Shown here piece by piece: positions 1 to 9,896 of a DNA stretch of 64,000 bases. Position numbers and translations under genes: made by a program. Each line of letters begins with the position of its first letter. Within the stretch, counting starts at the first letter, position 1. The notes below the pieces were generated by a model. It searched no databases. It was not told where the DNA came from and was given only the letters and a program-made list of their open reading frames with translations. The stretch is from Porticoccaceae bacterium (lineage in GTDB: Bacteria > Pseudomonadota > Gammaproteobacteria > Pseudomonadales > Porticoccaceae), in the NCBI GenBank assembly GCA_026005035.1, contig BPKH01000007.1:1-64000 (forward strand). The letters are read 5' to 3'.

Positions 1-1463
<1,463 letters not shown>

Positions 1464-1493
1464 CTCCTTTTTAGGCGGCGGGTTCCGCCATAT

Positions 1494-2620
1494 TCATCCA
1501 CCCTTCTCTCTGGTTACGACGCCCTGTTCCACGTGGAACAAAGCCGGGGCCGGCGCTTGGCTGGGCCAGAGATCGCGCACGCCACTGCCTTCGACGCCTG
1601 TAATCCAGGCTTGCACTCCTAGGCTGGCCAGCACCTCTCCCACTCGGAGGCGATTCTCCTGGTCGAGTTCGGCCGCCAGGTCGTCCAAACAGAAAGACAC
1701 AGCCTTCGCCGTTGGCGCGCCGAAAAAGATGCCCTTGGGCCAGCTTGAGGCTGATCAGCAGCAGCTTGAGCTGCCCCCCGCGACAAGGCCTCGTGCGCCG
1801 GCTTTCCCTGCACCAGGACGCGCAGATCGGCCCGATGCGGGCCCCATTTGGTATATCCGGCGCGAAAGTCGCGTTCTCGACTTCTCGCCAACTGTTGGAC
1901 GAGCTCTTCTGTCGTGCCCTCCCGGGCGGGCCAACCCGGCTCATAGCGCACCTCGAGCTCCGGGACGCGGATGTTCAATTGGGCCAGCACACCCAATATC
2001 TCGGGTAACAGCGCTTCTGCGTGCCGCGCTCTGAGCCGATCGACCTCGACGGCGGCCGCTGCGAGCTCGCGCTCCCAAACCCCCATCTGGAGGGGGTCCA
2101 TTTTAACCATGCCGCAACAGAAAAATTTCGTTGTTTCAAGCACTTTTGGTACTGAGACCAGACCTCTCGGGGTCCCTGTTCCACGTGGAACACCCCCCAA
2201 TCGAGATAGGCTCGCCGATGGCTTGGAGGGCCCTCCAAGAGCTGAAAGGTCGCCGCATCCAGCAGTTGAACCGCCAGCGCCGCCGCCAGGCTGGATGCGG
2301 TCTGCACCGGCCGATAGGCGACCTTAAACTGGAACCTTCCGTCTTTGTGGCGCTCGACGCCGATGGGCACCAGGACGCCCTCCCGCTCGCGGCGCACCAG
2401 ACCGAAACAGATTGCTTGGTCTCGCTGCCAATGGATCACCGAGGCCAGTCCTGCGAGTGCGGAAGGATCTCCCCCGGGCGAGGATGTGAAATCGCTTCCA
2501 GCAGGCTCGTTTTACCACTCCCCGTTGGGGCCCAGCAGGAAATTCGCCCCCCGGGCGGGCTCGAGCCGCACTCCGCCAGAGGTTGCGGATGCCGTCGACC
2601 TCCAGCCGTTCGAGGTACAT
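1494..2620 (-). CDS. recF: DNA replication and repair protein RecF (frameshifted)
   Basis: SMC-like ATPase that loads RecA at gaps through RecFOR. The ATG at 2618-2620 begins MYLERLEVDGIRNL, the RecF N-terminus. Other frames continue with LLEGPPSHRRAYLDWGVFHVEQ (family motif WGVFHVE), LKQRN, GYTKWGPHRADLRVLVQGKPA, then FCLDDLAAELDQENR (Walker B and D-loop region) to the stop at 1494. At least three indels separate these pieces. The length fits a protein of about 370 residues. Two perfect parS palindromes lie inside the gene (1525-1540 and 2177-2192), and each is read as FHVEQG. dnaN is upstream and gyrB downstream on the same strand. The identity is secure, while the disruption is probably artefactual. 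Confidence 0.9.
1525..1540. other. parS: parS centromere site 1 (inside recF)
   Basis: The perfect 16-bp palindrome TGTTCCACGTGGAACA matches the parS form used by Pseudomonas-type ParB. It lies in the last codons of recF and encodes FHVEQG in a tail that is not conserved in the family. The ParB gene is 11.7 kb away at 13224-14096. Confidence 0.9.
2177..2192. other. parS: parS centromere site 2 (inside recF)
   Basis: A second perfect copy of TGTTCCACGTGGAACA, 652 bp from the first. Here it encodes the conserved WGVFHVE motif of RecF, so the site coexists with a protein constraint. Both sites should be nucleation points for the ParB encoded in this window. Confidence 0.9.
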
Positions 2621-2627
2621 TGGGCTT

Positions 2628-2660
2628 GGGGCAAAATAGAGAGGGCGCCAGCGCGCCCTC
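2628..2660 (-). terminator. Hairpin between dnaN and recF
   Basis: An 8-bp perfect stem GAGGGCGC/GCGCCCTC with a 4-nt loop (2641-2660) starts 3 nt after the dnaN stop. Read in the gene direction it is followed by TCTATTTTG, a short imperfect T tract. It could be a weak intrinsic terminator or attenuator that lowers recF expression relative to dnaN. Confidence 0.45.
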
Positions 2661-2663
2661 CCC

Positions 2664-3786
2664 TCATAGGCGCATCGGCATCACCACGTGGCGCATGGCC
2701 TCCGCCTGTTCAGGGTCCACGAGCAGGACGCTTTGCCCTGCGTCGCGAAACTCCATGCGCACGCGGGATCCTTCGATGACCCCGGAGGACGTCCAACAGG
2801 TAGGTGACGTTGAAACCGATTTCCAGGGCACCCTCCCCCCGAGTATTCGACGGAAAGCTCTTCTTCCGCTTCCTCCTGTTCGGGATTGTTGGGCCCAGGA
2901 TCCGCAGGCGATCCCTTTCGATGTTGAGCCTGATACCCTTGAACTTCTCGTTGGTGAGAATGGCAAGCTCGCGAGAGCGCCTGGCGGAAGGGCTCCCTTT
3001 CGACGACCAGATACCTCGGGAGGTCTCGAGGGATGACGCGCTCGTAGTCGGGGTAAGCCCCCTCGAATCAGTTTCGACAAGTAGAGGAAATCGGGGGCCT
3101 CCACCCGCACGTAGTTTTCGCCGAGGGAGAGTCGGATGTCGCCCGCCTCCGCGGCGAGGATGCGCGCCCAGTTCGATGACCCCTTTGCGGGGAACGATCA
3201 CCTGCCACCTCTCGCCGCCTCCGGGGTACTCGCCCCAGTGTTCCGCTAAAGCGAGGCGATGGCCGTCGGTGGCAACGGTGCGAAAGCGTTCGTCGGTGAC
3301 CTCCCAGAGCATGCCGTTGAGATAGTAGCGCACGTCCTGGTTGGCCATGGCGAAGGCGGTTCGATCGATCAGCCGCTTGAGTTCATCGGCCTCCAGGGAG
3401 AAGCAACAAGCGGGGTCCTCTCCCCTCCATCGAGGGAAAATCCGACGCCGGCAAGGTGGCGAGGGAAAAAGCGCGAGCGCCCGGATACGATCTGAAGCCT
3501 TCCATCCTCCGCCGCAATTTGCAGGCTCGCACCCTCCGGCAAAGACTTGCAGATTTCGAAGGAGCTTGCGCGCCGGCGCCGTGGTTTGCCCTTCGCTTCC
3601 CGCCTGCTCGAGCACCGCCCGGCCCACCACTTCCACCTCCAGGTCGGTGCCGGTCACCGAGAGCACGCCGTCCTCCAGCGCCAACCGAACGTTGCTCAGA
3701 ATCGGCATGGTCTGGCGTCGTTCAACGACGCTGCCGGCGAACTGGAGCGGCTTGAGCAGGGTTTCTCGCGAGATGGTGAATTCCAT
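2664..3786 (-). CDS. dnaN: DNA polymerase III sliding clamp, beta subunit (frameshifted)
   Basis: Beta clamp that tethers DNA polymerase III to DNA. The ATG at 3784-3786 gives MEFTISRETLLKPLQFAGSV and TMPILSNVRLALEDGVLSVTGTDLEVEV, typical of domain 1. Later pieces in alternating frames give FAMANQDVRYYLNGMLWEV, TVATDGHRLA, the VPRKGVIEL segment, RSRELAILTNEKFKGIRL, and the C-terminus DPEQAEAMRHVVMPMRL ending at 2664, where the last residues form the peptide-binding pocket. Several insertions (roughly seven or more) break the frame, clustered near 3410-3560, 3010-3170 and 2740-2790. dnaA lies 45 bp upstream and recF follows after a hairpin. Identity is certain; the damage is probably sequence error in an essential gene. 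Confidence 0.92.
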
Positions 3787-3831
3787 GACTTCAGGACTCC
3801 GGCGGGCGGCAGCGGGATTATACCCAGAGGT

Positions 3832-5219
3832 TTAAGTGGTCAGCAGGCGCATCAAATTCTTGAGATCCTCACGGATGTCGGCGCTCGTCTCGCGCAGTTC
3901 GCGAACCTTGCGACAGGCGTGGAGAACGGTGGTGTGGTCCTTGCCTCCAAAGGCTTCGCCGATTTCGGGCAGGCTGTGGTTGGTCAGCTCTTTGGCCAAA
4001 AACATGGCCACCTGCCGCGGCCGCGCCACCGAACGGCTGCGGCGCTTGGAGTGGAGATCGGACAGCTTGATCTTGTAATACTCGGCGACTGTCCGCTGTA
4101 TGTTGTCGATGGTGATGAGTCGCTCCTGAAGGGCGAGGAGATCCTTGAGCGACTCCCGCACCAGGTCGACGTCGATGGGCCGCCCGGTGAACTGGGCGTT
4201 GGCGATCACCCGCTTCAACGCCCCTTCGAGCTCTCGCACGTTGGAACGAATGCGCTGGGCGATGAAAAAGGCCACGTCCTGTGGCAAGGTGACCCCCGCG
4301 TGGGAGGCCTTGTTGATGAGAATCGCAACCCGGGTTTCCAATTCGGGCGGCTCCACGGCGACGGTCAACCCCCAACCGAAGCGGGACTTGAGGCGCTCTT
4401 CGAGCCCGTCGATCTCCTTGGGGTAGCGATCGCAGGTGAGGATCATCTGCTGCCCCCCCTCGAGGAGAGCGTTGAAGGTGTAGAAGAACTCTTCCTGGGA
4501 GCGGTCCTTGTTGGCGAAGAACTGGATGTCGTCGATCAGCAAGGCGTCCACCGTCCGGTAGAAGCGCTTGAAATCGTTGATCGCGTTCAGCTGGAGCGCC
4601 TTGACCATGTCGGCGACGAAGCTCTCCGAGTGAAGGTAGAGGATTCTCGCCTCCGGATCGCGCGCCAACAGGGCGTTTCCCACGGCGTGCATCAAATGGG
4701 TCTTGCCGAGCCCGACGCCCCCGTAGATGAACAGGGGGTTGTAGGCGCCGCCCGGATTGTCCGCCACCTGGCGCGCCGCCGCTCTTGCCAGCTGGTTGGA
4801 CTTGCCTTCGACGAAGGTCTCAAAGGTGAACTGGGGATTGAGGTTGCTGCCCTCGCGGCGGCCCCGGTTCCCGGAACTGCGCCGGCTCGTCACCGCGGCA
4901 GCGGTTCTCGCCAGGCCGGGACCCTCGTCCACTGGCGGGGATGGCTCGGCCCGCCCGCCGGGTACCGCCGGACTTTCCGCCTCCACCACGACCCGCACCC
5001 CGGGGCCTGCGTATTCGGTGCAGAGTTGCTGAATGCGGGGCAGGAACTTGTCGACGACCCACTCCCGGACGAAGCGGTTCGGCGCCACCAGGCAAAGGGT
5101 TCTCTCCCCCGTCCGGAGCGGGGCGGGTGCGCAGCGGGCGGATCCAGGTGTTGAACTGCTGGGGCGCCAGTTCGTCCCGTAGACTGGAGAGGACACTTTT
5201 CCCACGCGGAATGGACCAA
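3832..5219 (-). CDS. dnaA: Chromosomal replication initiator DnaA (two frameshifts near N-terminus)
   Basis: AAA+ initiator that binds DnaA boxes and opens oriC. The best start is TTG at 5217-5219, 4 nt after an AAGGGAGGG ribosome site, giving VHSAWEKC. One extra base in TGTCCTCTCC (about 5195) and one extra G in a run at 5106-5110 break the N-terminal domain; removing both gives 461 residues in one frame. The rest is intact: [15 protein letters not shown], Walker [10 protein letters not shown], Walker [10 protein letters not shown], sensor region, and the DNA-binding domain with the [15 protein letters not shown] signature near the C-terminus. It heads dnaA-dnaN-recF-gyrB and is preceded by DnaA boxes at 5277-5285 and 5368-5376, so autoregulation is likely. 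Confidence 0.95.
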
Positions 5220-5467
5220 GGGACCCTCCCTTCCCGATCGTTATCGCTGTCGAACCGCCCGCCGGGGCGACCCCCATTATCCACAAGGAGAGGCCCTTTG
5301 GCCAGCGCTTTTTTGTCTTCTTAACCCAATGATTGAGCGAATGTTTTCTGGAGTCTTGGGGCTGAACTTATACACAGGTTGACAATCGTGTTTTGATCAT
5401 TTTTTGGACATCTTTTGTTGATATCCTGTGTACAACCTGGGAGTTCGCGGCGAACGTCGCCGCGGGT
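5220..5467. other. oriC: Candidate origin of replication (oriC) / dnaA promoter region
   Basis: Noncoding segment between dnaA and mnmE, far richer in A and T than its surroundings at 5375-5425. It contains a perfect DnaA box TTATCCACA (5277-5285), a near-perfect TTATACACA (5368-5376), and a weaker TGTGTACAA on the other strand (5427-5435). The T-rich stretch between the last two boxes could be the unwinding element. Only one GATC is present, so a Dam/SeqA-type control like that of E. coli is not suggested. The position next to dnaA is where origins usually lie in gammaproteobacteria. A second cluster at 9495-9717 competes as, or shares, the origin. Confidence 0.6.
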
Positions 5468-6838
5468 TCACTTGCCAATGCAGAAGCGCGAAAAGATCCG
5501 ATCGAGCAGATCTTCGGTAGTGAACTCGCCGGTAATCTCCCCGAGCTCCCGCTGGACGGCTCGCAGATCCTCGGCCACCAGTTCTCCCGCACCTCGCTCG
5601 GCCGCCTCGCCGGCGGACGCCAAGAGGACGTCGGCGCGGCGCAGGTGCTCGAGGTGGCGGCGGCGCGCGGAAAAACCGCCCTCGCCCGCCGCTCGATACC
5701 CCATGACCGCCTTGAGGTGCTCGCGCAGCCGATCCAATCCCGCACCGGTGGCCGCCGAGATGCACAGGGTCGCCGCCGGCGGCGCTTCCGGCAACGGCGG
5801 CACCGATGGCAGAAGATCCACCTTGTTGTACAGTACCGTCAGGCGCTCCAGGTCGCCGAGTGCAAAGCGGCTCGCCAGCTCCCGGGGGTCGGCGAAGCCC
5901 TCCTCGGCCGCGTCGACCACCAGGAGGATGCGATCGGCGCGGGCCAGTTCTTGGCGGGCGCGGCGGATCCCCTCCCGCTCCACTAGGTCTTCGCTCTCGC
6001 GCAGGCCGGCGGTATCCACCAGGTGCACCGGCAAGCCGTCGACGAGGATCGTCTCGCGCAGGAGATCCCGCGTGGTGCCGGGAATCTCGGTGACGATGGC
6101 CGCGTCTCGCCCCGAGAGGGCGTTGAGTAGGCTGGACTTGCCCGCATTGGGGCGGCCGGCGATGGCCACCGTCATCCCCTCCCGCAGCAGAGCGCCTTCC
6201 CGGGCCCGGGCGAGGAGGTCAGAAAGCCGCCCCCGCAGGCGGGCGACGCGCGACGCCACCTCTCCTTCAGCGAGAAAGTCCACCTCCTCTTCCGGAAAGT
6301 CGATGGCCGCTTCCACGAAGGTGCGCAACTCCACCAACTCGTCGACCAGCGCCCGCACCGCCTTGGAAAAGGCCCCTTCCAGGGAGCGCAGGGCGCTGCG
6401 CGCCGCTTCCCGGGATGCGGCGTCGATGAGGTCGGCCACCGCTTCGGCCTGGGTCAAATCCATCCGCTCATTGAGGAACGCGCGCAGGGTGAACTCCCCG
6501 GGCCTCGCCGGGCGCGCGCCGAGGCGCAACACCCAGGAGAGGAGCTCCTCCATCACCACGGGGCCCCCGTGACCGTGGAGCTCGATGACGTCCTCTCCCG
6601 TGTAGGAGGCGGGCTTGGAGAAATAGAGGAGCAAGCCACGGTCGAGGAGCGAGCCATCCTCGGCCACGAAGTCGGTATACACGGCCCGCCGCGGAGACAC
6701 GGCCTTGGAGGTCAGACGGGGCAGCCAGGAAGAGAGGTCGGGACCGGAGATGCGCACGATCCCGACCCCGCCGCGGCCCGGCGGAGTGGCGATGGCGGCG
6801 ATCACATCCCCCTCTCGCCCCACGGCCTCACCGCGCAC
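5468..6838 (-). CDS. mnmE: tRNA uridine-5-carboxymethylaminomethyl(34) synthesis GTPase MnmE
   Basis: With MnmG it modifies the wobble uridine of tRNAs. 456 residues from the GTG at 6838, usual for the family. The N-terminal formyl-folate domain begins VIAAIATPPGRGGVGIVRISG. The G domain has Walker A GRPNAGKSS (228-236), PGTTRD switch (253-258) and DTAG (275-278). The C-terminus ends in the characteristic FCIGK with its reactive cysteine. It overlaps the end of yidC by 11 bp, so they are probably co-transcribed. A second in-frame GTG five codons on is an alternative start. The partner mnmG is 3.1 kb away on the opposite strand. Confidence 0.97.
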   Translation of the reverse strand: MRGEAVGREGDVIAAIATPPGRGGVGIVRISGPDLSSWLPRLTSKAVSPRRAVYTDFVAEDGSLLDRGLLLYFSKPASYTGEDVIELHGHGGPVVMEELLSWVLRLGARPARPGEFTLRAFLNERMDLTQAEAVADLIDAASREAARSALRSLEGAFSKAVRALVDELVELRTFVEAAIDFPEEEVDFLAEGEVASRVARLRGRLSDLLARAREGALLREGMTVAIAGRPNAGKSSLLNALSGRDAAIVTEIPGTTRDLLRETILVDGLPVHLVDTAGLRESEDLVEREGIRRARQELARADRILLVVDAAEEGFADPRELASRFALGDLERLTVLYNKVDLLPSVPPLPEAPPAATLCISAATGAGLDRLREHLKAVMGYRAAGEGGFSARRRHLEHLRRADVLLASAGEAAERGAGELVAEDLRAVQRELGEITGEFTTEDLLDRIFSRFCIGK

Positions 6839-8471
6839 CGCGCTCCTTGCCCTCCACTTTGCGGGTGATGGCCCATTGCTGGAAGATGGACAGGAGCGAG
6901 TTGACGGTCCAGTACAACACGAGGCCCGCCGGGAAAAGGGCGAACAGGAAAGAGAAGGCCACCGGCATGATCCGCATCAGCTTGGCCTGGGTCGGATCGG
7001 GCGGCTCCGGTTGCAGGAGCGTGGTGGCGTACATGCAGATGCCGTTCAAAATCGGCAGCACGAAATAGGGGTCCTTGGAGGAGAGGTCCCGAATCCAAAG
7101 GATCCACGGTGCATGGCGCAACTCGACGCTCTCGAATAACACCCAATAGAGGGCGATGAACACCGGCATCTGCACCAGCACCGGCAGACACCCCCCGAGT
7201 GGGTTGACCTTCTCTTTTCGGTAGAGCTCCATCACCGCCTGCGAGAGCTTCTGCCGATCGTCCCCGTAGAGTTCCTTCAGGCGCTGCATTTCGGGTTGCA
7301 GTTTGCGCATCTTGGCCATGCTGCGGTAGCTGGCGGCGGACAGCTGGTAGAAGGCGAGTTTGATCGCCACGGTGAGGATCACGATGGCCCATCCCCAGTT
7401 GCCCACCAGGCTTTGGATCCAGGCAAGCAGGTGGAAGATGGGCTTGGCCAGCCACCAGAGCCAGCCATAATCCACCGTCAGGTCGAGGTAGGGGGCGATC
7501 TCGGCCAGCCGATCCTGGTCCTTCGGCCCCACGTAGAAGCGCGCGTCGAAGCGGGTGGTACCGCCTGCCGCAATGGTTGCGGAGGGGCCCACGAACCCTA
7601 GGGCGTAGAGCTTCCGATCCCCCAGGCGCTTCAGGGTGTAGCGGTTGAGTGCGCCGGGATCGGGGACCCAGGCGCTCAGGAAGTAGTGCTGGACCATCGC
7701 CACCCAACCGCCTTGCATCTCCAGGACGAAGGGGCCGTCGTCCAACTCCGAAAAGGGCACCTTCAGGTAGCGCTTTTCAGGGGTGGTGAGGGCGGCTCCC
7801 AGGTAGGGCTTCATGCCGAAGCCGTCCGCGGCAGGCGGTGGTTGATCGTCGCGCAGAATCTGGCCGAAGGGGGCCATCTGCAGCGGCCGCTCGGTGCCGT
7901 TTTCCACCCGCAAGGCGATCTGCACCAGGTAATCGCCGCGCCGCAGGCGGAACTCCTTGACTACCCGAACCTCGCCCCGGCGGTGCTCCAGCTCGACCAC
8001 CAGCTCCTCCTGCCCCGGAGCCAGGGAAAAGTGGCGGGCGGACGCGCGATAGAGAGGCCTCGAGCGGTTGGAATCGACTCCGTCCGGGCCCACCAGACCG
8101 CTTTGCGCCACGTAGACCCCCCGGTCGGAGCGATCGAGAATGACCACCGGCGGCGAGTCGGGTTCCAGCGTCTGACGGAAGCGCAGCAGTTCCGCCCGAA
8201 CGATATCCCCGCCCCGGAGATCGATGGCCAGGCGCAGCGCATCGGTCTCCACCGTCAGCAAATCGGCGCTTTGAACCGCGGTGCCGTGGTCGGCCACGCC
8301 GGCGGTCGGCGCGCGCGGGATGGCCTCGGCGATCTCGCCGGCCTCGACCTGGGTTTGCGCGACGGCCTCGAGCTCCACCTGGCGGGCTTCGCGAAAGTCG
8401 AGCCAGCGCACAAACAACAGGCCAACCACCGCCAGGATGGCCACCAAGAGGAGATTGCGCAGCCAGTCCAT
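6828..8471 (-). CDS. yidC: Membrane protein insertase YidC
   Basis: Inner-membrane insertase and chaperone for SecYEG-dependent and independent proteins, including the F-type ATP synthase c subunit encoded nearby. 547 residues. It has an N-terminal membrane anchor (residues 8-24), a large periplasmic beta domain, and a conserved five-helix core from about residue 340, with LQPEMQRLKELY followed by NPLGGCLPVLVQMPVFIALYWVL and the C-terminal TMPVAF-like and YWTVNSLLSIFQQW segments. The gene follows yidD by 1 bp and overlaps mnmE. The long periplasmic domain is the gram-negative form. Confidence 0.97.
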   Translation of the reverse strand: MDWLRNLLLVAILAVVGLLFVRWLDFREARQVELEAVAQTQVEAGEIAEAIPRAPTAGVADHGTAVQSADLLTVETDALRLAIDLRGGDIVRAELLRFRQTLEPDSPPVVILDRSDRGVYVAQSGLVGPDGVDSNRSRPLYRASARHFSLAPGQEELVVELEHRRGEVRVVKEFRLRRGDYLVQIALRVENGTERPLQMAPFGQILRDDQPPPAADGFGMKPYLGAALTTPEKRYLKVPFSELDDGPFVLEMQGGWVAMVQHYFLSAWVPDPGALNRYTLKRLGDRKLYALGFVGPSATIAAGGTTRFDARFYVGPKDQDRLAEIAPYLDLTVDYGWLWWLAKPIFHLLAWIQSLVGNWGWAIVILTVAIKLAFYQLSAASYRSMAKMRKLQPEMQRLKELYGDDRQKLSQAVMELYRKEKVNPLGGCLPVLVQMPVFIALYWVLFESVELRHAPWILWIRDLSSKDPYFVLPILNGICMYATTLLQPEPPDPTQAKLMRIMPVAFSFLFALFPAGLVLYWTVNSLLSIFQQWAITRKVEGKERGAR

Positions 8472-8472
8472 G

Positions 8473-8703
8473 TCAGACGCTCCCGTGCCGGGCCGGCGGG
8501 ACCGGATCGTATCCGCCGGGATGTAGGGGATGACAGCGCCCGATCCGACCCAGCGTCAAAAGACTGCCGCGCACCAAACCATGGCGCTCGATCGCTTCTC
8601 GGGCGTATGCAGAGCAGGTGGGATAAAACCGGCAGCGAGGGCCCAGCAAGGGCGAAATCAGCAGGGTGTACAGTTGCAAGAGGGAGAGGACGAGTCTTTT
8701 CAC
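8473..8703 (-). CDS. yidD: Membrane protein insertion efficiency factor YidD
   Basis: Small membrane-associated protein that aids YidC-dependent insertion. 76 residues from the GTG at 8701-8703. The motif [18 protein letters not shown] with its conserved cysteines and the HPGGYDPVP ending are diagnostic. The GTG was chosen because the family starts with a short Lys/Arg then hydrophobic stretch ([12 protein letters not shown]), and because it lies 2 bp after the rnpA stop. It sits in the classical order rpmH-rnpA-yidD-yidC-mnmE. Confidence 0.95.
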   Translation of the reverse strand: MKRLVLSLLQLYTLLISPLLGPRCRFYPTCSAYAREAIERHGLVRGSLLTLGRIGRCHPLHPGGYDPVPPARHGSV

Positions 8704-8705
8704 GG

Positions 8706-9086
8706 TCAGGCTTCCCCCTCCCTCCCCGCCCGCTGCAGTCTGCGCGCCAGGTGGTGCCACGCCTCGGCCAACAGGTTGCGCTGCTCCGCCGCTTCCAGCT
8801 CGTCGAAGCCACGCCGCGCCAGGAAGACCACGTCCAGCGAGTCGAGCAGGGGTTGATGGCGACGGAAGGACTCCCGCACCACCCGCTTCACCCGATTCCG
8901 CCGCACGGCACCGCGGACGCTCTTCTTTCCCACCACCAGTCCGAGCCGCGGGTGCCCCAGCCCGTTGCGTCGGGCCAGCACCAGAAAGTTCCGGTGGGCG
9001 AAACGAAATTCCGCCCCTCCGAAAACCGCCTCGAATTGTGCCGCAGCGAGGAGCCTTCGGGACCGGTCGAATCCCGCGGCAGACAC
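8706..9086 (-). CDS. rnpA: Ribonuclease P protein component
   Basis: Protein subunit of RNase P, which matures tRNA 5' ends. 126 residues from the GTG at 9084-9086. The family core is visible: [52 protein letters not shown], where the RNR motif (63-65) contacts RNase P RNA. The GTG places it 13 bp after rpmH. The longer frame upstream overlaps rpmH and has no family similarity. Confidence 0.95.
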   Translation of the reverse strand: MSAAGFDRSRRLLAAAQFEAVFGGAEFRFAHRNFLVLARRNGLGHPRLGLVVGKKSVRGAVRRNRVKRVVRESFRRHQPLLDSLDVVFLARRGFDELEAAEQRNLLAEAWHHLARRLQRAGREGEA

Positions 9087-9099
9087 AACGGCCGCGCAC

Positions 9100-9234
9100 T
9101 CAGACGGTGAGCCGCTTTCTACCCTTGGCGCGCCGCCGCTTGAGCACCAGCCGCCCGGCGCGGGTCGCCATGCGGGCCCGGAATCCATGGGTGCGCTTGC
9201 GCTTGAGATTGCTGGGCTGGAAGGTTCTCTTCAT
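9100..9234 (-). CDS. rpmH: 50S ribosomal protein L34
   Basis: Ribosomal protein bL34, 44 residues from ATG 9232-9234: [20 protein letters not shown] then [21 protein letters not shown], essentially the gammaproteobacterial consensus. First gene of the rpmH-rnpA-yidD-yidC-mnmE set. In most relatives it diverges from dnaA across oriC; here it diverges from mnmG instead. Confidence 0.98.
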   Translation of the reverse strand: MKRTFQPSNLKRKRTHGFRARMATRAGRLVLKRRRAKGRKRLTV

Positions 9235-9634
9235 GACCGTCCCCGCTCGGATGGTGGCGAGATCGCTGCTTTCGTCCCGCAGCCGGCCCCTGCCAGGAGG
9301 GGGGCGCATTCTACGCAAAAGGAACTCCCGGGGCAAGGTACGCGACGCGGTCAAGACGAGAGGTGAAGGGCGGACAGCGGGTGGACGTTTGCGGATCTAC
9401 CTCACTTCATTGGGCTACAGACAATGCCGCCTTCCAGGTCTCCTTCGGCGCCCGGTGAGGGGCACCCGCTTGTTTGAGGCTCACCCACCACAGATCATCC
9501 ACAGGTTCTATACAACTGTGGAAAACTCCGGGAAAAGCGCACCCAAAAGCTTCGAACAACCAGGGGATCGAAGCCGACATCAAGGCCGAAAGGGAGCGCA
9601 GGGATGGGCCGTCCCCGCCGAATCCAGCACTTAT

Positions 9635-9658
9635 CCGCCCTCGAAAGGGGCGGTTTTT
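9635..9658 (+). terminator. Rho-independent terminator-like hairpin upstream of mnmG
   Basis: Stem CCGCCC (9635-9640) pairs with GGGCGG (9648-9653), followed by five T (9654-9658). It would end a plus-strand transcript starting inside the spacer, before mnmG. No gene on that strand precedes it, so it may end an unannotated RNA or shield one DnaA-box group from transcription. Confidence 0.45.
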
Positions 9659-9861
9659 CACCGCCTCCAGAAAGCCCCAAGACCTTGCCGGGCGCGCCGC
9701 AGCGGGCCCTATCCACAGCGGCCCCGCCCCCTATCACCACCACTCATTTCCTTTCTTTTCTTCTAAAAGCCTTTTGAGATTCCTAGAAGTGAGTTGAGCA
9801 GGCCCGCTTTCACAGCCCAAATCGGGAGGGGCGTCTTTCTGGAAAAGGACTGGTATCGTTT

Positions 9862-9867
9862 TATAAT
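9862..9867 (+). promoter_or_regulatory. Possible -10 element of the mnmG promoter
   Basis: A perfect TATAAT lies 29 bp before the mnmG ATG. No good -35 hexamer is seen at the standard distance. Confidence 0.4.
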
Positions 9868-9896
9868 GAAGGGCTTTTTCGCGCAGGTTCGCCGAG

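Larger units (their letters stand above)
9235..9896. other. Long rpmH-mnmG spacer with DnaA-box-like sites (second origin candidate)
   Basis: A 662-bp noncoding interval between divergent rpmH and mnmG. DnaA-box-like sites are TCATCCACA (9495-9503), TGTGGAAAA (9517-9525, reverse) and CTATCCACA (9709-9717), each one mismatch from TTATCCACA. A pyrimidine- and AT-rich stretch at 9743-9790 follows, on the mnmG side where E. coli oriC lies. A CCGCCC/GGGCGG hairpin with TTTTT is at 9635-9658. It must also hold the rpmH promoter. No protein-coding signal was found. Confidence 0.5.

Noticed and set aside
3547-5154. 535-residue plus-strand open frame across dnaA and dnaN
   Set aside because: Antisense shadow of DnaA, which is confirmed by its motifs on the other strand.
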